Source of the DNA: CAVTYH01 sp963773875
GTDB taxonomy: Bacteria; Planctomycetota; Planctomycetia; Pirellulales; JADZDJ01
NCBI GenBank assembly: GCA_963773875.1
Contig: CAVZCV010000009.1
Coordinates: 186,001 to 250,000 of the forward strand
DNA length: 64,000 nucleotides
Direction: 5' to 3'
The translations under genes and the position numbers were made by a program. The first letter of the stretch is position 1. Each line of letters starts with the position of its first letter. Positions 8,415 to 16,855 of this stretch are shown here, piece after piece. The notes beneath the pieces are model-generated. The model was given only the letters and a program-made list of their open reading frames with translations, was not told where the DNA came from and searched no databases.

Positions 8415-9590
8415 ATGACCAAGCCTCTGAATCCGCCGATCCGCATTCTGATGGGCCCAGGCCCCAGCGACATCCATCCGCGCGTACTGGAGGCGCTCGC
8501 CAAGCCGACCGTCGGCCATTTGGATCCGTACTATTTGGAAATCATGAACGGCATGCAGCAAATGCTGCGCGATTTGTTTCAAACGAAGAACGAAATGACG
8601 ATGGCCATTAGCGGCACCGGTTCCGCCGGCATGGAAGCGGCTGTGGTCAACGTGATCGAGCCTGGCGATTCAATGATTGTGTGCGTGAACGGCGTATTTG
8701 GCGGCCGCATGCTCGATGTAGCCCAGCGTGCCGGCGCGAATGTGACGAAGGTCGAACGCCCGTGGGGCGAAGTTTTCACGCCGACCGATTTAAAAGATGC
8801 GCTGGCGAAAACGAAACCGAAAGTCGTCGGCATCGTCATGGCCGAAACCTCCACCGGGGCGCGGCAGCCAATCGAGGAAATTGCGAAGTTGGTTCACGAC
8901 GCCGGCGCGCTACTCTTGGTCGACACGGTCACGGCTCTTGGCGGCATTCCGGTTGAAGTCGACAAGTGGCAGCTCGACATCGTTTACTCCGGCACGCAAA
9001 AGTGCTTGAGCTGCCCGCCGGGCCTCGCGCCAATCACGTTCGGCGCGAGCGCGATGAAGAAAATCTTGACACGCAAAACAAAAGTGCAAAGCTGGTATCT
9101 CGACGTGACGATGCTTTCGCAGTATTGGGGGCAGGAACGCGTTTATCATCACACGGCTCCGATCAACATGACGTACGGACTGTACGAAGCGTTGCTGCTG
9201 ATCCACGAAGAAGGTTTGGAAAAATGCTTCGCCCGGCACGCTCGACATCATGCGGCTTTGAAAGCGGGCTTGGCAGCGATCGGCATCAGCTACACCGCCC
9301 AAGAAGGGCATCAGTTGCCAATGCTCAACGCCGTGACCGTGCCCGAGGGAATGGACGATGCCGCGGTGCGACGGGGATTGCTGGAGCGGTTTGGCATTGA
9401 GATCGGCGGCGGCTTGGGTGCATTCAAAGGAAAAGTGTGGCGCGTCGGCCTGATGGGCTACGGCGCCCGCGCGAACAACGTGCTGCTCTTGCTGGCGGCG
9501 CTGGAACAATTGCTCGGCGAGCAGGGATGCAAATTCGAACATGGAGCTGCGGTGGCGGCGGCGAATAAGTTTTATCAGTCAAGTAAGTAA
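8415..9590 (+). CDS. Class V aminotransferase (alanine--glyoxylate / serine--pyruvate type)
   Basis: PLP-dependent cytoplasmic aminotransferase of 391 residues in the AGXT/Spt subgroup of fold type I class V enzymes. The N-terminal MGPGPSDIHPRVL and GHLDPYYLEIM, the SGTGSAGMEAAVVN phosphate-binding stretch, VDTVTALGGIPVEVD (cofactor Asp) and SGTQKCLSCPPG (Schiff-base Lys) are all present. Substrates are probably glyoxylate with alanine or serine; the purine-degradation ureidoglycine aminotransferases (PucG) look similar and cannot be excluded. The first codons (MTK) come from a spacer repeat that also lies just upstream, so the mapped start depends on that repeat; an in-frame alternative before MGPGPSD is not obvious. 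Confidence 0.88.
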   Translation: MTKPLNPPIRILMGPGPSDIHPRVLEALAKPTVGHLDPYYLEIMNGMQQMLRDLFQTKNEMTMAISGTGSAGMEAAVVNVIEPGDSMIVCVNGVFGGRMLDVAQRAGANVTKVERPWGEVFTPTDLKDALAKTKPKVVGIVMAETSTGARQPIEEIAKLVHDAGALLLVDTVTALGGIPVEVDKWQLDIVYSGTQKCLSCPPGLAPITFGASAMKKILTRKTKVQSWYLDVTMLSQYWGQERVYHHTAPINMTYGLYEALLLIHEEGLEKCFARHARHHAALKAGLAAIGISYTAQEGHQLPMLNAVTVPEGMDDAAVRRGLLERFGIEIGGGLGAFKGKVWRVGLMGYGARANNVLLLLAALEQLLGEQGCKFEHGAAVAAANKFYQSSK

Positions 9591-9599
9591 CGGGAACAT

Positions 9600-9768
9600 G
9601 AACCGCAGAAACGCGGAATCGCAGAGTAGCAGGACCGGAAAATTAATAAGGAAGCCAAGAAACCAGGAAAAGAGAGAAAGGCCTACTATGAATACTTCTG
9701 CTGTCTTCCTGGATTCCTGGCTTCCTAATAGGCCCTTGCCTCTCTGCGTCGCTGCGACTCTGCGGTTC
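9600..9768. repeat. Long imperfect inverted repeat (MITE-like or hairpin spacer)
   Basis: Two nested pairs of arms face each other. The outer left arm, 9600-9626 (GAACCGCAGAAACGC...), pairs with 9742-9768 (...GACTCTGCGGTTC). The inner left arm, 9648-9669 (TAAGGAAGCCAAGAAACC), pairs with 9705-9727 (...TTCCTGGCTTCCTA). The loop at about 9670-9704 contains an AGAGAGAAAGGCC segment. No transposase is encoded. It sits in the 210-base gap between the aminotransferase and the ATP-grasp gene. Confidence 0.7.
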
Positions 9769-9800
9769 CTCGCAGCGCAATTTATTCAAGGAACAGTACC

Positions 9801-11259
9801 ACGTTAACTCCGCTCGAAGAACTTGGACTCAGTGGATTAAGCCTCGATAGCCGAGTGCGCAAGGTGTTCTACGCGCTGCCGGCGGCGGAGATGGCCGATC
9901 TAGTGACTGCGCGTTCACGAAGAAGCGCGGCGGCGGAGTTTTATCTATCAGCGTGATGGGCAGATCGAGACGATCCGCGTGCTCTTGCGTCCGCATGCTG
10001 TGATGCCCGATCAGATGGCGTATTTGCATTTTGTATCGCTGACACTGCTCAACGCACTGAAGCGGTTGCCGGAAATGTATTTGGCCGACGCGGAAATTCG
10101 CCGCATCGTCCCGCTCTCGGACGAAGAAGAGCGCTGGCTGCACGCCAGTTGGGGGCCCAGCCAGCGCGATAACAATCCTGTTTTCGGCCGGCTGGACGGC
10201 GTGATCGAATTCACGAGCCCCATGTGGAAAGATTCGCTGCGGTACATTGAACCGAATTTGTGCGGCGTTGGCGGCATTCATTTGGGACCCACGTGCGACG
10301 GATTGATCAATGATCTCGTATTGCCGGTCATGCAAAAGATCGATCCGCAATTGAATTTGGAACGCGGGCCGGACTTGCGAGAGCTGTTCATTCAGGAAGT
10401 GCTGGAGCATATGGAAGCGATTGGCCGGATGGGCCAGCATGTTTGTTTCGTCGAGCCGAAATACGCTGGCAGCGGCATCGACGAACAAACGGCGCTCGCA
10501 GAGTATTATTTGCAGCGGCACGGTCTGAAGGTGCTGCACGCCGATCCAGCCGAGCTGTACATCAAGCACGACGAAGTGTGGTACGAAGATACGCCGGTCG
10601 ATGTAGCATACCGCGATTACGAAGTGCGCGACCTGATTGCCTTGGAGCGCGATGAGGGGGTGAACGTGGAGCCCATGCGGAAACTGTTTCGCGAAAATCG
10701 CATGATTTCGACGATGGCGGGCGAATTCGATCACAAAAGCGCGTGGGAAATTCTCACGGAGCCGACGCTCGCCCGCAAGTATTTCAATGCCGACGAGCGG
10801 CAGGTCTTTCGTCGCCATGTGGTTTGGACGCGCCATTTGCACGATCGAAACACGACGCTGCCCGATGGGCAAACGGGCGACTTGCTGCGATTCGTTCGCA
10901 AGAATCAAGAGATCCTGGTGATCAAGCCGAATCGCTCATACGGCGGCGATCGAGTGCTGCTAGGGCACATTTTAGAGCCGCACGAATGGGAGCAGGCAAT
11001 CGAAATGGCGCTCGCGACCGGTGATAGCGTCGTGCAGCGATTGGCAAGCATTCCGGTCGGCGAATATCCGATCGTCGGCGACGATGGCACGGTGCACGTG
11101 GAACCCTTCTACACAGTGATGGGATTCGCGCCGACGAAATACGGACTGGCGATTTTAGGCCGGGCCTCACAAAAGCAAGTTGTGAATGTTGCCCAGCGCG
11201 GCGGCATGTGCAGCGTACTGATTGGCCGTCCGCCTGGCAGATTGGTGGGCCCCAAATGA
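9801..11259 (+). CDS. ATP-grasp-like protein, probably circularly permuted type (frameshift, no standard start)
   Basis: The uninterrupted frame begins at 9979, but coding similarity extends upstream. Codons from 9801 read TLTPLEELGLSGLSLDSRVR...AEMADLV in one frame. After one surplus base near 9906 the frame continues LRVHEEARRRSFIYQRDGQ into the main frame. With that repair the protein is about 485 residues. The ATP-grasp hint is the C-terminal ILVIKPNRSYGGDRVLLG (nucleotide-binding Lys and Gly-rich loop), then VGDDGTVHVEPFYTVMG and a Gly-rich end. The central part contains FVEPKYAGSGIDEQTALAEYY. The only start in place is ACG 9801, eight bases after AAGGA, which suggests a mutated ATG or a rare start. 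The stop overlaps the next gene (ATGA). The reaction is unknown. Confidence 0.7.
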
Positions 11260-11860
11260 CAGCAACGCATTTGGACGGTACAGAACGCTTCGCGGCGGTC
11301 ATTGCGAAAATTGACGAGGCAAATGCCGAGGATCCGAATCGAGAATTATCGGGCGGGCAAGAATATGCGAAGGAAGTTTTGTACTCCAAGCGGATGAGCG
11401 ATTGGCTCGATCGGCTTGCGCCGAGGCCTCCGAAGCGATGCGAATTGCCGCGCATGGCCAGCACATTTGCCGCTGGACGATTCCGCGCGCTGATTTCCCG
11501 ATGGATCGCGCTGGGTACCATCGGTGGCGAAGCACCTGCCAGCAAATGCATGCGGAGAAGCTGGCGGCGATCATGCACGAAGTTGGCTACGACGAGGCCA
11601 TGATTGCCCGAGTGCAATCGCTGGTGCGCAAAGAGCGGATGAAGCTCGATCCGGAGTCGCAGTTGCTGGAAGATGTTGTGTGCCTCGTGTTTTTGGAGAG
11701 CTACTTTGCCGAGTTTGCAAAGGATCACGACGAAAAGAAGTTGATCGATATCGTGCGGAAAACGTGGAAGAAAATGTCGGAACTGGGTCATCAGGCAGCA
11801 CTCGGAATAAGTTTGTCGCCTGAATGCCGCCGGATCGTAGAGAAGGCACTGGAAAGCTAA
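11256..11860 (+). CDS. DUF4202 domain protein (one frameshift)
   Basis: I recognise the DUF4202 family: RFAAVIAKIDEANAEDPNRE at the N-terminus, KEVLYSKRMSDWLDRL, then EAMRIAAHGQHICRWTIPR, FPMDRAGYHRWR, HAEKLAAIMHEVGYDE, and LEDVVCLVFLESYFAEFA at the C-terminus. The first part is read from ATG 11256 and the rest in the frame open from 11402. One base is missing near 11421-11422 (gcgcc^gag), and repair gives about 201 residues, the normal family size. His and Asp residues (GQHICRW, HDEKKLID) give it an HD-like appearance, but no activity is known to me. The 4-base overlap with the ATP-grasp gene implies joint translation and perhaps a shared pathway. Confidence 0.8.
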
Positions 11861-11873
11861 TTGGCAGGAAATC

Positions 11874-13127
11874 ATGGAAGCGGAAGTCATTTCCATCGGC
11901 GACGAACTCACGAGCGGCCAGCGGCTGGATACCAACAGCCAATGGATTAGCACGCGCTTGGGCGAACTTGGCGTACGCGTGCTGTATCACACGACCGTCG
12001 CGGATGACTTGGAAGCGAACGTGCTGGTTTTCCGGCAGGCGGCCGAGCGGGCGGACATTATTGTGGCGACGGGCGGACTTGGCCCAACCGCAGACGATTT
12101 GACGCGTGATGCGATTGCCGCGGCATCTGGAGTCGATTTGGTATTTGATGCTGATGCGCTGAAGCACATTGAATCGCTTTTCGCTCGTCGCAAGCGTCCC
12201 ATGCCGGAGCGAAACCGTGTGCAGGCGATGTTTCCGCGGGGAAGCCGGGTGATTCCCAATCGCGAGGGGACGGCACCGGGAATCGACATTAGCGTGCTGC
12301 GTGCTGGAAAGTCGCCGGCGCGTGTTATTGCCTTGCCTGGCGTGCCAGTGGAAATGCAAGAGATGTGGGAACACACCGTGGCGCCGGCGATCTCCGCAAT
12401 GTTCTCGACGCCGCGAGTCATCCGGCACAAACAAATCAAGTGTTTTGGCGTTGGTGAAAGCGATTTGGAGCAGATGCTGCCCGATTTGATTCGCCGCGGA
12501 CGCGATCCGCAAGTTGGCATTACCGTGAGTGGCGCGACGATTACGCTGCGAATTACTGCATCTGGCGAAAACGAAGCCGCGTGCTTCCGGGCGATCGAAC
12601 CAACCATCAAAACAATTCACGATTGCTTAGGCAATTTGGTGTTCGGCGAAGACGAAGATGAACTTCAAGATGCCGTTGTGCGACTGCTCGCGGAGCAGAA
12701 AAGGACTCTGGCCACCGCCGAGTGGGGCAGCGGCGGCATAATCGCTCATTGGCTTTCCGAAGTGACGCACGGTCACGATTGGTTCCATGGCGGACTCGTT
12801 TGTCATTGCGACGATATTCCAGGCGCGCCGCTCGATTTGGCAACGGGAATCGAAGACGCACTGCCGAAGGAAGGCAAACAGGTCATTGCCGCGGCAAAAT
12901 TATGCCGACAACAATTTGATACGGATTATGGAGTCTCGGTGGGACGATTGCCGGAAGGGATTGCAGTGCAAACGGATCCACCGCTGTTGTGGTATGCGGT
13001 AGCGACACCGGGTGATGTCGTCGTCAAATCATCGCCATACGCCGGTCATCCCGATATTTTGAAAACCCGCGGTGCGAAGCAAGCGTTGAACTTACTGCGG
13101 CTCATCCTACTGCGAGAGAAAGATTGA
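11874..13127 (+). CDS. cinA: CinA-like protein (competence/damage-inducible family) with altered C-terminal motif
   Basis: 417 residues, the usual CinA length. The N-terminal MoaB/MogA-like domain has ISIGDELTSGQRLDTNSQW, VATGGLGPTADDLTRD and GVPVEMQEMW, typical of the COG1058 nucleotide-hydrolase domain that acts on ADP-ribose-type substrates. The C-terminal domain is the CinA/PncC NMN amidohydrolase type, but the catalytic-serine motif, usually TAESCTGG, reads TAEWGSGG near residue 282. The usual serine is a tryptophan, so deamidase activity is doubtful. The usual GG-VTYSN motif is also changed, to GGLVCHCDD. The gene starts 13 bases after the DUF4202 stop and is probably in the same operon. 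Confidence 0.85.
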   Translation: MEAEVISIGDELTSGQRLDTNSQWISTRLGELGVRVLYHTTVADDLEANVLVFRQAAERADIIVATGGLGPTADDLTRDAIAAASGVDLVFDADALKHIESLFARRKRPMPERNRVQAMFPRGSRVIPNREGTAPGIDISVLRAGKSPARVIALPGVPVEMQEMWEHTVAPAISAMFSTPRVIRHKQIKCFGVGESDLEQMLPDLIRRGRDPQVGITVSGATITLRITASGENEAACFRAIEPTIKTIHDCLGNLVFGEDEDELQDAVVRLLAEQKRTLATAEWGSGGIIAHWLSEVTHGHDWFHGGLVCHCDDIPGAPLDLATGIEDALPKEGKQVIAAAKLCRQQFDTDYGVSVGRLPEGIAVQTDPPLLWYAVATPGDVVVKSSPYAGHPDILKTRGAKQALNLLRLILLREKD

Positions 13128-13175
13128 GACGTATTTGGGGCGGAATCGAACAAATCGAAAGAGTCTTGACGCAAA

Positions 13176-13775
13176 TCACGAAGAAGGAGGTGACTCACGA
13201 ATTAATTGGCTAAGCTGCTTGAACTGTGGTGACTTCGAGTCCTCGCACCATTCGAACAGCGCGGCCTCCACGGTCGTCAACATCGCACCGGACGATTCCA
13301 TGCGACGCAGCGCGAATTTGTAATCGAGCTCGTACCGCGAACCGATTGCATCCGCAGCAACATAAACTTGCAGCCCTTCCGCCAGCAAATCGAGCACGGT
13401 TTGTTGCACGCACACGTGGGCTTCAATGCCGCAAATTAACCACTTGCGTCGCCCGCTTGCCTGAATTGATTCAGCGAATGCAGGGCAAGAGCCGCAGCTG
13501 AACACGGTTTTTTCGAATGCCGTCTTTAGTTTGCTTGCCAGCGTGGGCGTGGTGGGGCCAAGGCCCTGCGGATATTGCTCGGTCGCCAGCACGGGCAGAC
13601 TGAAAAGATTGGCGCCCTCGATGAGTCGGCGAATATTCCAGAGGATGAGATTGTGATCGTGAATTAAGCCAATCAATTTACTTTGGACATCGATAACTAC
13701 CAAACCAGTATCGCTTGCTGTCATCAAATGTGGACTGCGCGGAAATTCGTGGAAAGCACTCATTTCAGCGAGCAT
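13176..13775 (-). CDS. Isochorismatase-family cysteine hydrolase
   Basis: 199 residues of the isochorismatase/nicotinamidase-like alpha/beta fold (YcaC-like subgroup). The catalytic Asp lies in VVIDVQSKL, the active-site region after the central strand reads LATEQYPQGLG, and the nucleophile Cys lies in CGIEAHVCVQQT. The catalytic Lys sits earlier or is replaced; in many relatives the loop reads EQYPKGLG, here with Gln in place of Lys, which may alter activity. Candidate starts are 13775 and the internal ATG at 13760; neither has a strong ribosome site. The gene converges with cinA, leaving a 48-base gap. Confidence 0.8.
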   Translation of the reverse strand: MLAEMSAFHEFPRSPHLMTASDTGLVVIDVQSKLIGLIHDHNLILWNIRRLIEGANLFSLPVLATEQYPQGLGPTTPTLASKLKTAFEKTVFSCGSCPAFAESIQASGRRKWLICGIEAHVCVQQTVLDLLAEGLQVYVAADAIGSRYELDYKFALRRMESSGAMLTTVEAALFEWCEDSKSPQFKQLSQLIRESPPSS

Positions 13776-13859
13776 AACGACGAAATTATGGAGTTGCTAG
13801 TGGCGCATACGCAATCGATCTTGTCGCCGCCACGGCCGCCGTGTTAAACACCCAGCATA

Positions 13860-14663
13860 ATGGATGAGAGAATTACCACGCAAAGCACAAACCTCACCGC
13901 GGAAAGAAACATACCGCGCTGGGTGCCCATTGGCATCAATCGCCGTTTGGTGCTTGATGGCCTGCGCATCGCGCACCGCATCCCGCTGTTCCCTGCAGAA
14001 AGGATTTGCAACCTGGCGGAAGTTGCTGTGCTGAGAAAGCATCTGCCGCGACGAATTTCGTGGGCGACAATCTTTGTGAAGGCGTATGCAATGGTCGCCC
14101 GCGAGCACCCACCGTTGCGGCAAACCTACATTCGCTGGCCATGGCCGCATTTTCTGGAAGAGCCGACCAGCACCGCCATGATTGTGGTGAATCGGCAGTT
14201 TCGAGGAGAGGACCGAATTTGTTGGGGGCGAATTGCATATCCGGAGGACAAATCGCTAATTGATATTCAGCGACAATTAGAGTCGTATCAAAACGGTCCG
14301 GTGGAAAAAGTTTTTCGACAGCAAATACGCCTGAGTCGAATGCCCTGCGCCGTTCGTCGCACGCTGTACTGGATGAACATCAACTTTGGCGGCCGAAAGC
14401 GAGCGAAACGGCTCGGGACGTTTACGATGAGTACGCTGGCCGGCGAAGGCGTTTATAACCGTGGCCATCAGAGTTTTCTAACAAGCAGCCTCACGTACGG
14501 TCCGCTTGATGAACAAGGCCGAGCGATTGTCACTTTGCTTTGCGATCACCGTTTGGTCGATGGCATGGTTGCCGCGCACGCGTTGAACAACCTGGAAGCG
14601 ACACTGGCCGGGCCCATCGTGGCCGAGCTAAAATCAATTCAAGCGAAACGCGCTGCGGCTTAG
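13860..14663 (+). CDS. Stand-alone E2-type acyltransferase (CAT-like / 2-oxoacid dehydrogenase catalytic domain)
   Basis: 267 residues. The C-terminal block VTLLCDHRLVDGMVAAHALNNLEATL carries the H-x3-D-G active-site signature of the chloramphenicol acetyltransferase / dihydrolipoamide acyltransferase superfamily. The upstream strand LGTFTMSTLAGEGVYNR corresponds to the conserved beta-strand before it. There is no lipoyl or subunit-binding domain, so this is not an ordinary E2 subunit. No partner E1 or E3 gene lies nearby. Substrates are unknown; related lone domains acylate small molecules or act in lipid synthesis. Confidence 0.65.
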   Translation: MDERITTQSTNLTAERNIPRWVPIGINRRLVLDGLRIAHRIPLFPAERICNLAEVAVLRKHLPRRISWATIFVKAYAMVAREHPPLRQTYIRWPWPHFLEEPTSTAMIVVNRQFRGEDRICWGRIAYPEDKSLIDIQRQLESYQNGPVEKVFRQQIRLSRMPCAVRRTLYWMNINFGGRKRAKRLGTFTMSTLAGEGVYNRGHQSFLTSSLTYGPLDEQGRAIVTLLCDHRLVDGMVAAHALNNLEATLAGPIVAELKSIQAKRAAA

Positions 14664-14786
14664 ACATCAATGTCGCGGCTGACAGATGGTTTGGGGGAGC
14701 CACGCGTCCCCCTGGCAGGCCGCGTGCTTTTTCGCCATACTGGCGCTCATATTCCCGATCCGACTGAGCCGCCATCAGCCTGCGTT

Positions 14787-15329
14787 ATGAAAGTTCGTTC
14801 CACCACGATTCTGACTGTCCGGCATGATGGAAAAGTGGCGATTGGAGGCGACGGCCAGGTGACGCTGGGCTCCGCCGTGATGAAGGGCGACGCCGTCAAA
14901 ATTCGTCGTTTGGCGGAGGGGAAAGTCATCACCGGGTTCGCAGGTTCTAGCGCGGATGCATTCGCGCTGCTGGAGCGATTCGAAGGCAAGCTGAAGGATT
15001 TTCCCTCGAACGTACCACGCGCGGCAACGGAACTCGCTAAGGAATGGCGAACTGATCGCGCGCTGCGACGACTAGAGGCGCTGTTGGCAGTTGTCGATGC
15101 CAAACATACGCTGCTAGTGACCGGCACGGGCGATGTGATTCAGCCTACCGATGGTGTACTGGGAATTGGCTCCGGCGGTTCGTACGCGGTCGCAGCGGCC
15201 CGCGCGCTGATTGGGCATTCTTCGCTGACAGCCGCAGAAATCGTGCGCGAAGCGCTCGAGATTGCTGCTGGGATCGATATCTACACAAACACAAATATTA
15301 TTGTGGAAGAACTGGCATGCGAGAGCTGA
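14787..15329 (+). CDS. hslV: ATP-dependent protease peptidase subunit HslV
   Basis: N-terminal threonine peptidase of the HslUV (ClpYQ) protease, 180 residues from ATG 14787. Recognisable blocks are TTILTVRHDGKVAIGGDGQVT (threonine nucleophile expected at the processed N-terminus), KVITGFAGSSADAFALLERFE, LAKEWRTDRALRRLEALLAV and GIGSGGSYAVAAARAL, all matching HslV. A 39-codon upstream extension in the same frame is rejected because it lacks HslV homology and runs into the intergenic region. The stop overlaps hslU by 13 bases, the usual operon order. Confidence 0.93.
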   Translation: MKVRSTTILTVRHDGKVAIGGDGQVTLGSAVMKGDAVKIRRLAEGKVITGFAGSSADAFALLERFEGKLKDFPSNVPRAATELAKEWRTDRALRRLEALLAVVDAKHTLLVTGTGDVIQPTDGVLGIGSGGSYAVAAARALIGHSSLTAAEIVREALEIAAGIDIYTNTNIIVEELACES

Positions 15330-16651
15330 CACCGCGCCAGATTGTCGCCGAACTTGATCGCCACATTGTCGGCCAAGGCGATGCCAAACGAGCTGTTGCG
15401 ATTGCCATTCGCAACCGTTGGCGCCGGCAGCAATTGCCCGAGGAAATGAAGGCGGAGGTCGCGCCAAAAAATATTTTGATGATTGGACCTACTGGCGTCG
15501 GAAAAACTGAGATAGCGCGGCGACTTGCCAGGCTGACTGGGGCACCCTTCATCAAAGTGGAAGCCACCAAGTATACCGAGGTCGGCTACTACGGCCGCGA
15601 TGTCGAAAGCATGGTCCGCGAGCTTGTGGAAAACGCAATTACTCTGGTCACCGACCGTGAGCGGCAAAACGTCGAATCGCAAGCTGCTCAGCGCGTCACC
15701 GAAAGATTGCTGGATTTACTTGCACCAGGGCCGCCTAGTTATGACACGTCGCCGGACAGTCCTGATTCACCTCAGCGGCATGAACGCACTCGCGAAAAGA
15801 TGCGAGCGATGCTTGTCGGCGGTGAACTCGAACAGCGAAAGGTCGAAATCAGCATCGAGCAAAAAGCAGTGCCTATGATGCTAACGGGCATGGGAATGGA
15901 GCAGGTCGATTTCGATCTGCAGGGGATGTTTGAAAAAATTCTGCCAAAGAACACGGTTCGCCGCGAAGTTACAGTGGCCGAGGCGCGCAAGATCCTTTTT
16001 GATCACGAATGTGAAGCGCTGCTGAATAAAGAGAGCATTCACCAGCAGGCGATCCAGTTGGCTGAGAATCTGGGAATCATTTTTTTGGACGAGGTCGACA
16101 AAATCGTTGCCAGCGAAGGCAAAGGAGCCGACGTTTCCCGGCAGGGGGTGCAGCGGGATTTGCTGCCGATTGTTGAAGGTACTACAATCCAAACCCGTTA
16201 CGGATACGTTCGCACCGATCATGTACTGTTCGTTGCGGCAGGCGCGTTTCATCGCGCGAAACCCAGTGATTTAATGCCAGAACTACAAGGGCGATTTCCA
16301 ATTCGCGTCGAGCTGACCGACTTAACGAAGGACGATTTCATTCGCATCTTGACCGAGCCGAGAAGCGCGCTAACAAAACAATACACTGCGCTTTTGGGCA
16401 CGGAAGGAATTGAGTTAGAATTCACGCAGGATGCGATCAACGCGCTCGCTGAGTTTGCATTCAAGGTGAATCAAACGACGCAAAATATCGGTGCTCGTCG
16501 GCTCTATACAATCATGGAGCGGATGTTAGACGAACTCAGCTATGAAGCGGCGGACATGGGCAGTGGCAAAGTACCGATCAACGCGGCGTACGTGAAAGAA
16601 AAACTGACGGCGCTCGCTGAAGACGAAGATTTGAGTAAGTTTATTTTATAA
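15317..16651 (+). CDS. hslU: ATP-dependent protease ATPase subunit HslU
   Basis: AAA+ unfoldase partner of HslV, 444 residues. N-terminal LTPRQIVAELDRHIVGQGDAKRAVA, Walker A GPTGVGKTE near residue 60, the Y-x-E-V-G-Y-Y-G-R-D-V-E-S pore region, and Walker B GIIFLDEVDKI near residue 250. The sensor and C-terminal blocks include FRIAR-like regions, IGARRLYTIMERMLDEL, and the C-terminal DEDLSKFIL that docks on HslV. The intermediate I-domain is shorter and Ser/Pro-rich (about residues 135-160, DTSPDSPDSPQ). Overlaps hslV by 13 bases. Confidence 0.94.
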   Translation: MRELTPRQIVAELDRHIVGQGDAKRAVAIAIRNRWRRQQLPEEMKAEVAPKNILMIGPTGVGKTEIARRLARLTGAPFIKVEATKYTEVGYYGRDVESMVRELVENAITLVTDRERQNVESQAAQRVTERLLDLLAPGPPSYDTSPDSPDSPQRHERTREKMRAMLVGGELEQRKVEISIEQKAVPMMLTGMGMEQVDFDLQGMFEKILPKNTVRREVTVAEARKILFDHECEALLNKESIHQQAIQLAENLGIIFLDEVDKIVASEGKGADVSRQGVQRDLLPIVEGTTIQTRYGYVRTDHVLFVAAGAFHRAKPSDLMPELQGRFPIRVELTDLTKDDFIRILTEPRSALTKQYTALLGTEGIELEFTQDAINALAEFAFKVNQTTQNIGARRLYTIMERMLDELSYEAADMGSGKVPINAAYVKEKLTALAEDEDLSKFIL

Positions 16652-16674
16652 TCGTTACCCCCAGGAAAGTTGCA

Positions 16675-16839
16675 ATGACAAAGCTGTTGCTCTCCCTTAG
16701 CACAATCGGATTTATTTTACTGGCCGGATGCGAAGACAAGAAAAAGGTGGAGGTCAATACACCGGCGGTGCAAGTGAAAACCGGCGACAGTGGCACCGAA
16801 GTGAAGGCACCCGGCACGGAAGTCGACGTAAAGAAGTGA
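16675..16839 (+). CDS. Tiny lipoprotein downstream of hslU
   Basis: 54 residues, beginning MTKLLLSLSTIGFILLAGCEDK. The N-terminal basic residue, hydrophobic stretch and lipobox LAGC predict a lipoprotein with acylated Cys19. The mature part (KKKVEVNTPAVQVKTGDS...) is Lys/Thr/Val-rich and strongly charged, with repeats of VKAPG/VKTGD type. A ribosome site, AGGAAAG, lies at 16663-16669, about 5 bases from the start. The gene follows hslU by only 23 bases and is probably part of its operon. Function unknown. Confidence 0.65.
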   Translation: MTKLLLSLSTIGFILLAGCEDKKKVEVNTPAVQVKTGDSGTEVKAPGTEVDVKK

Positions 16840-16855
16840 TTCGCCGGGAGCGATT

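Noticed and set aside
9601..9807. Small ORF inside the inverted repeat
   Set aside because: Its reading frame follows the repeat arms and has no protein-like pattern.
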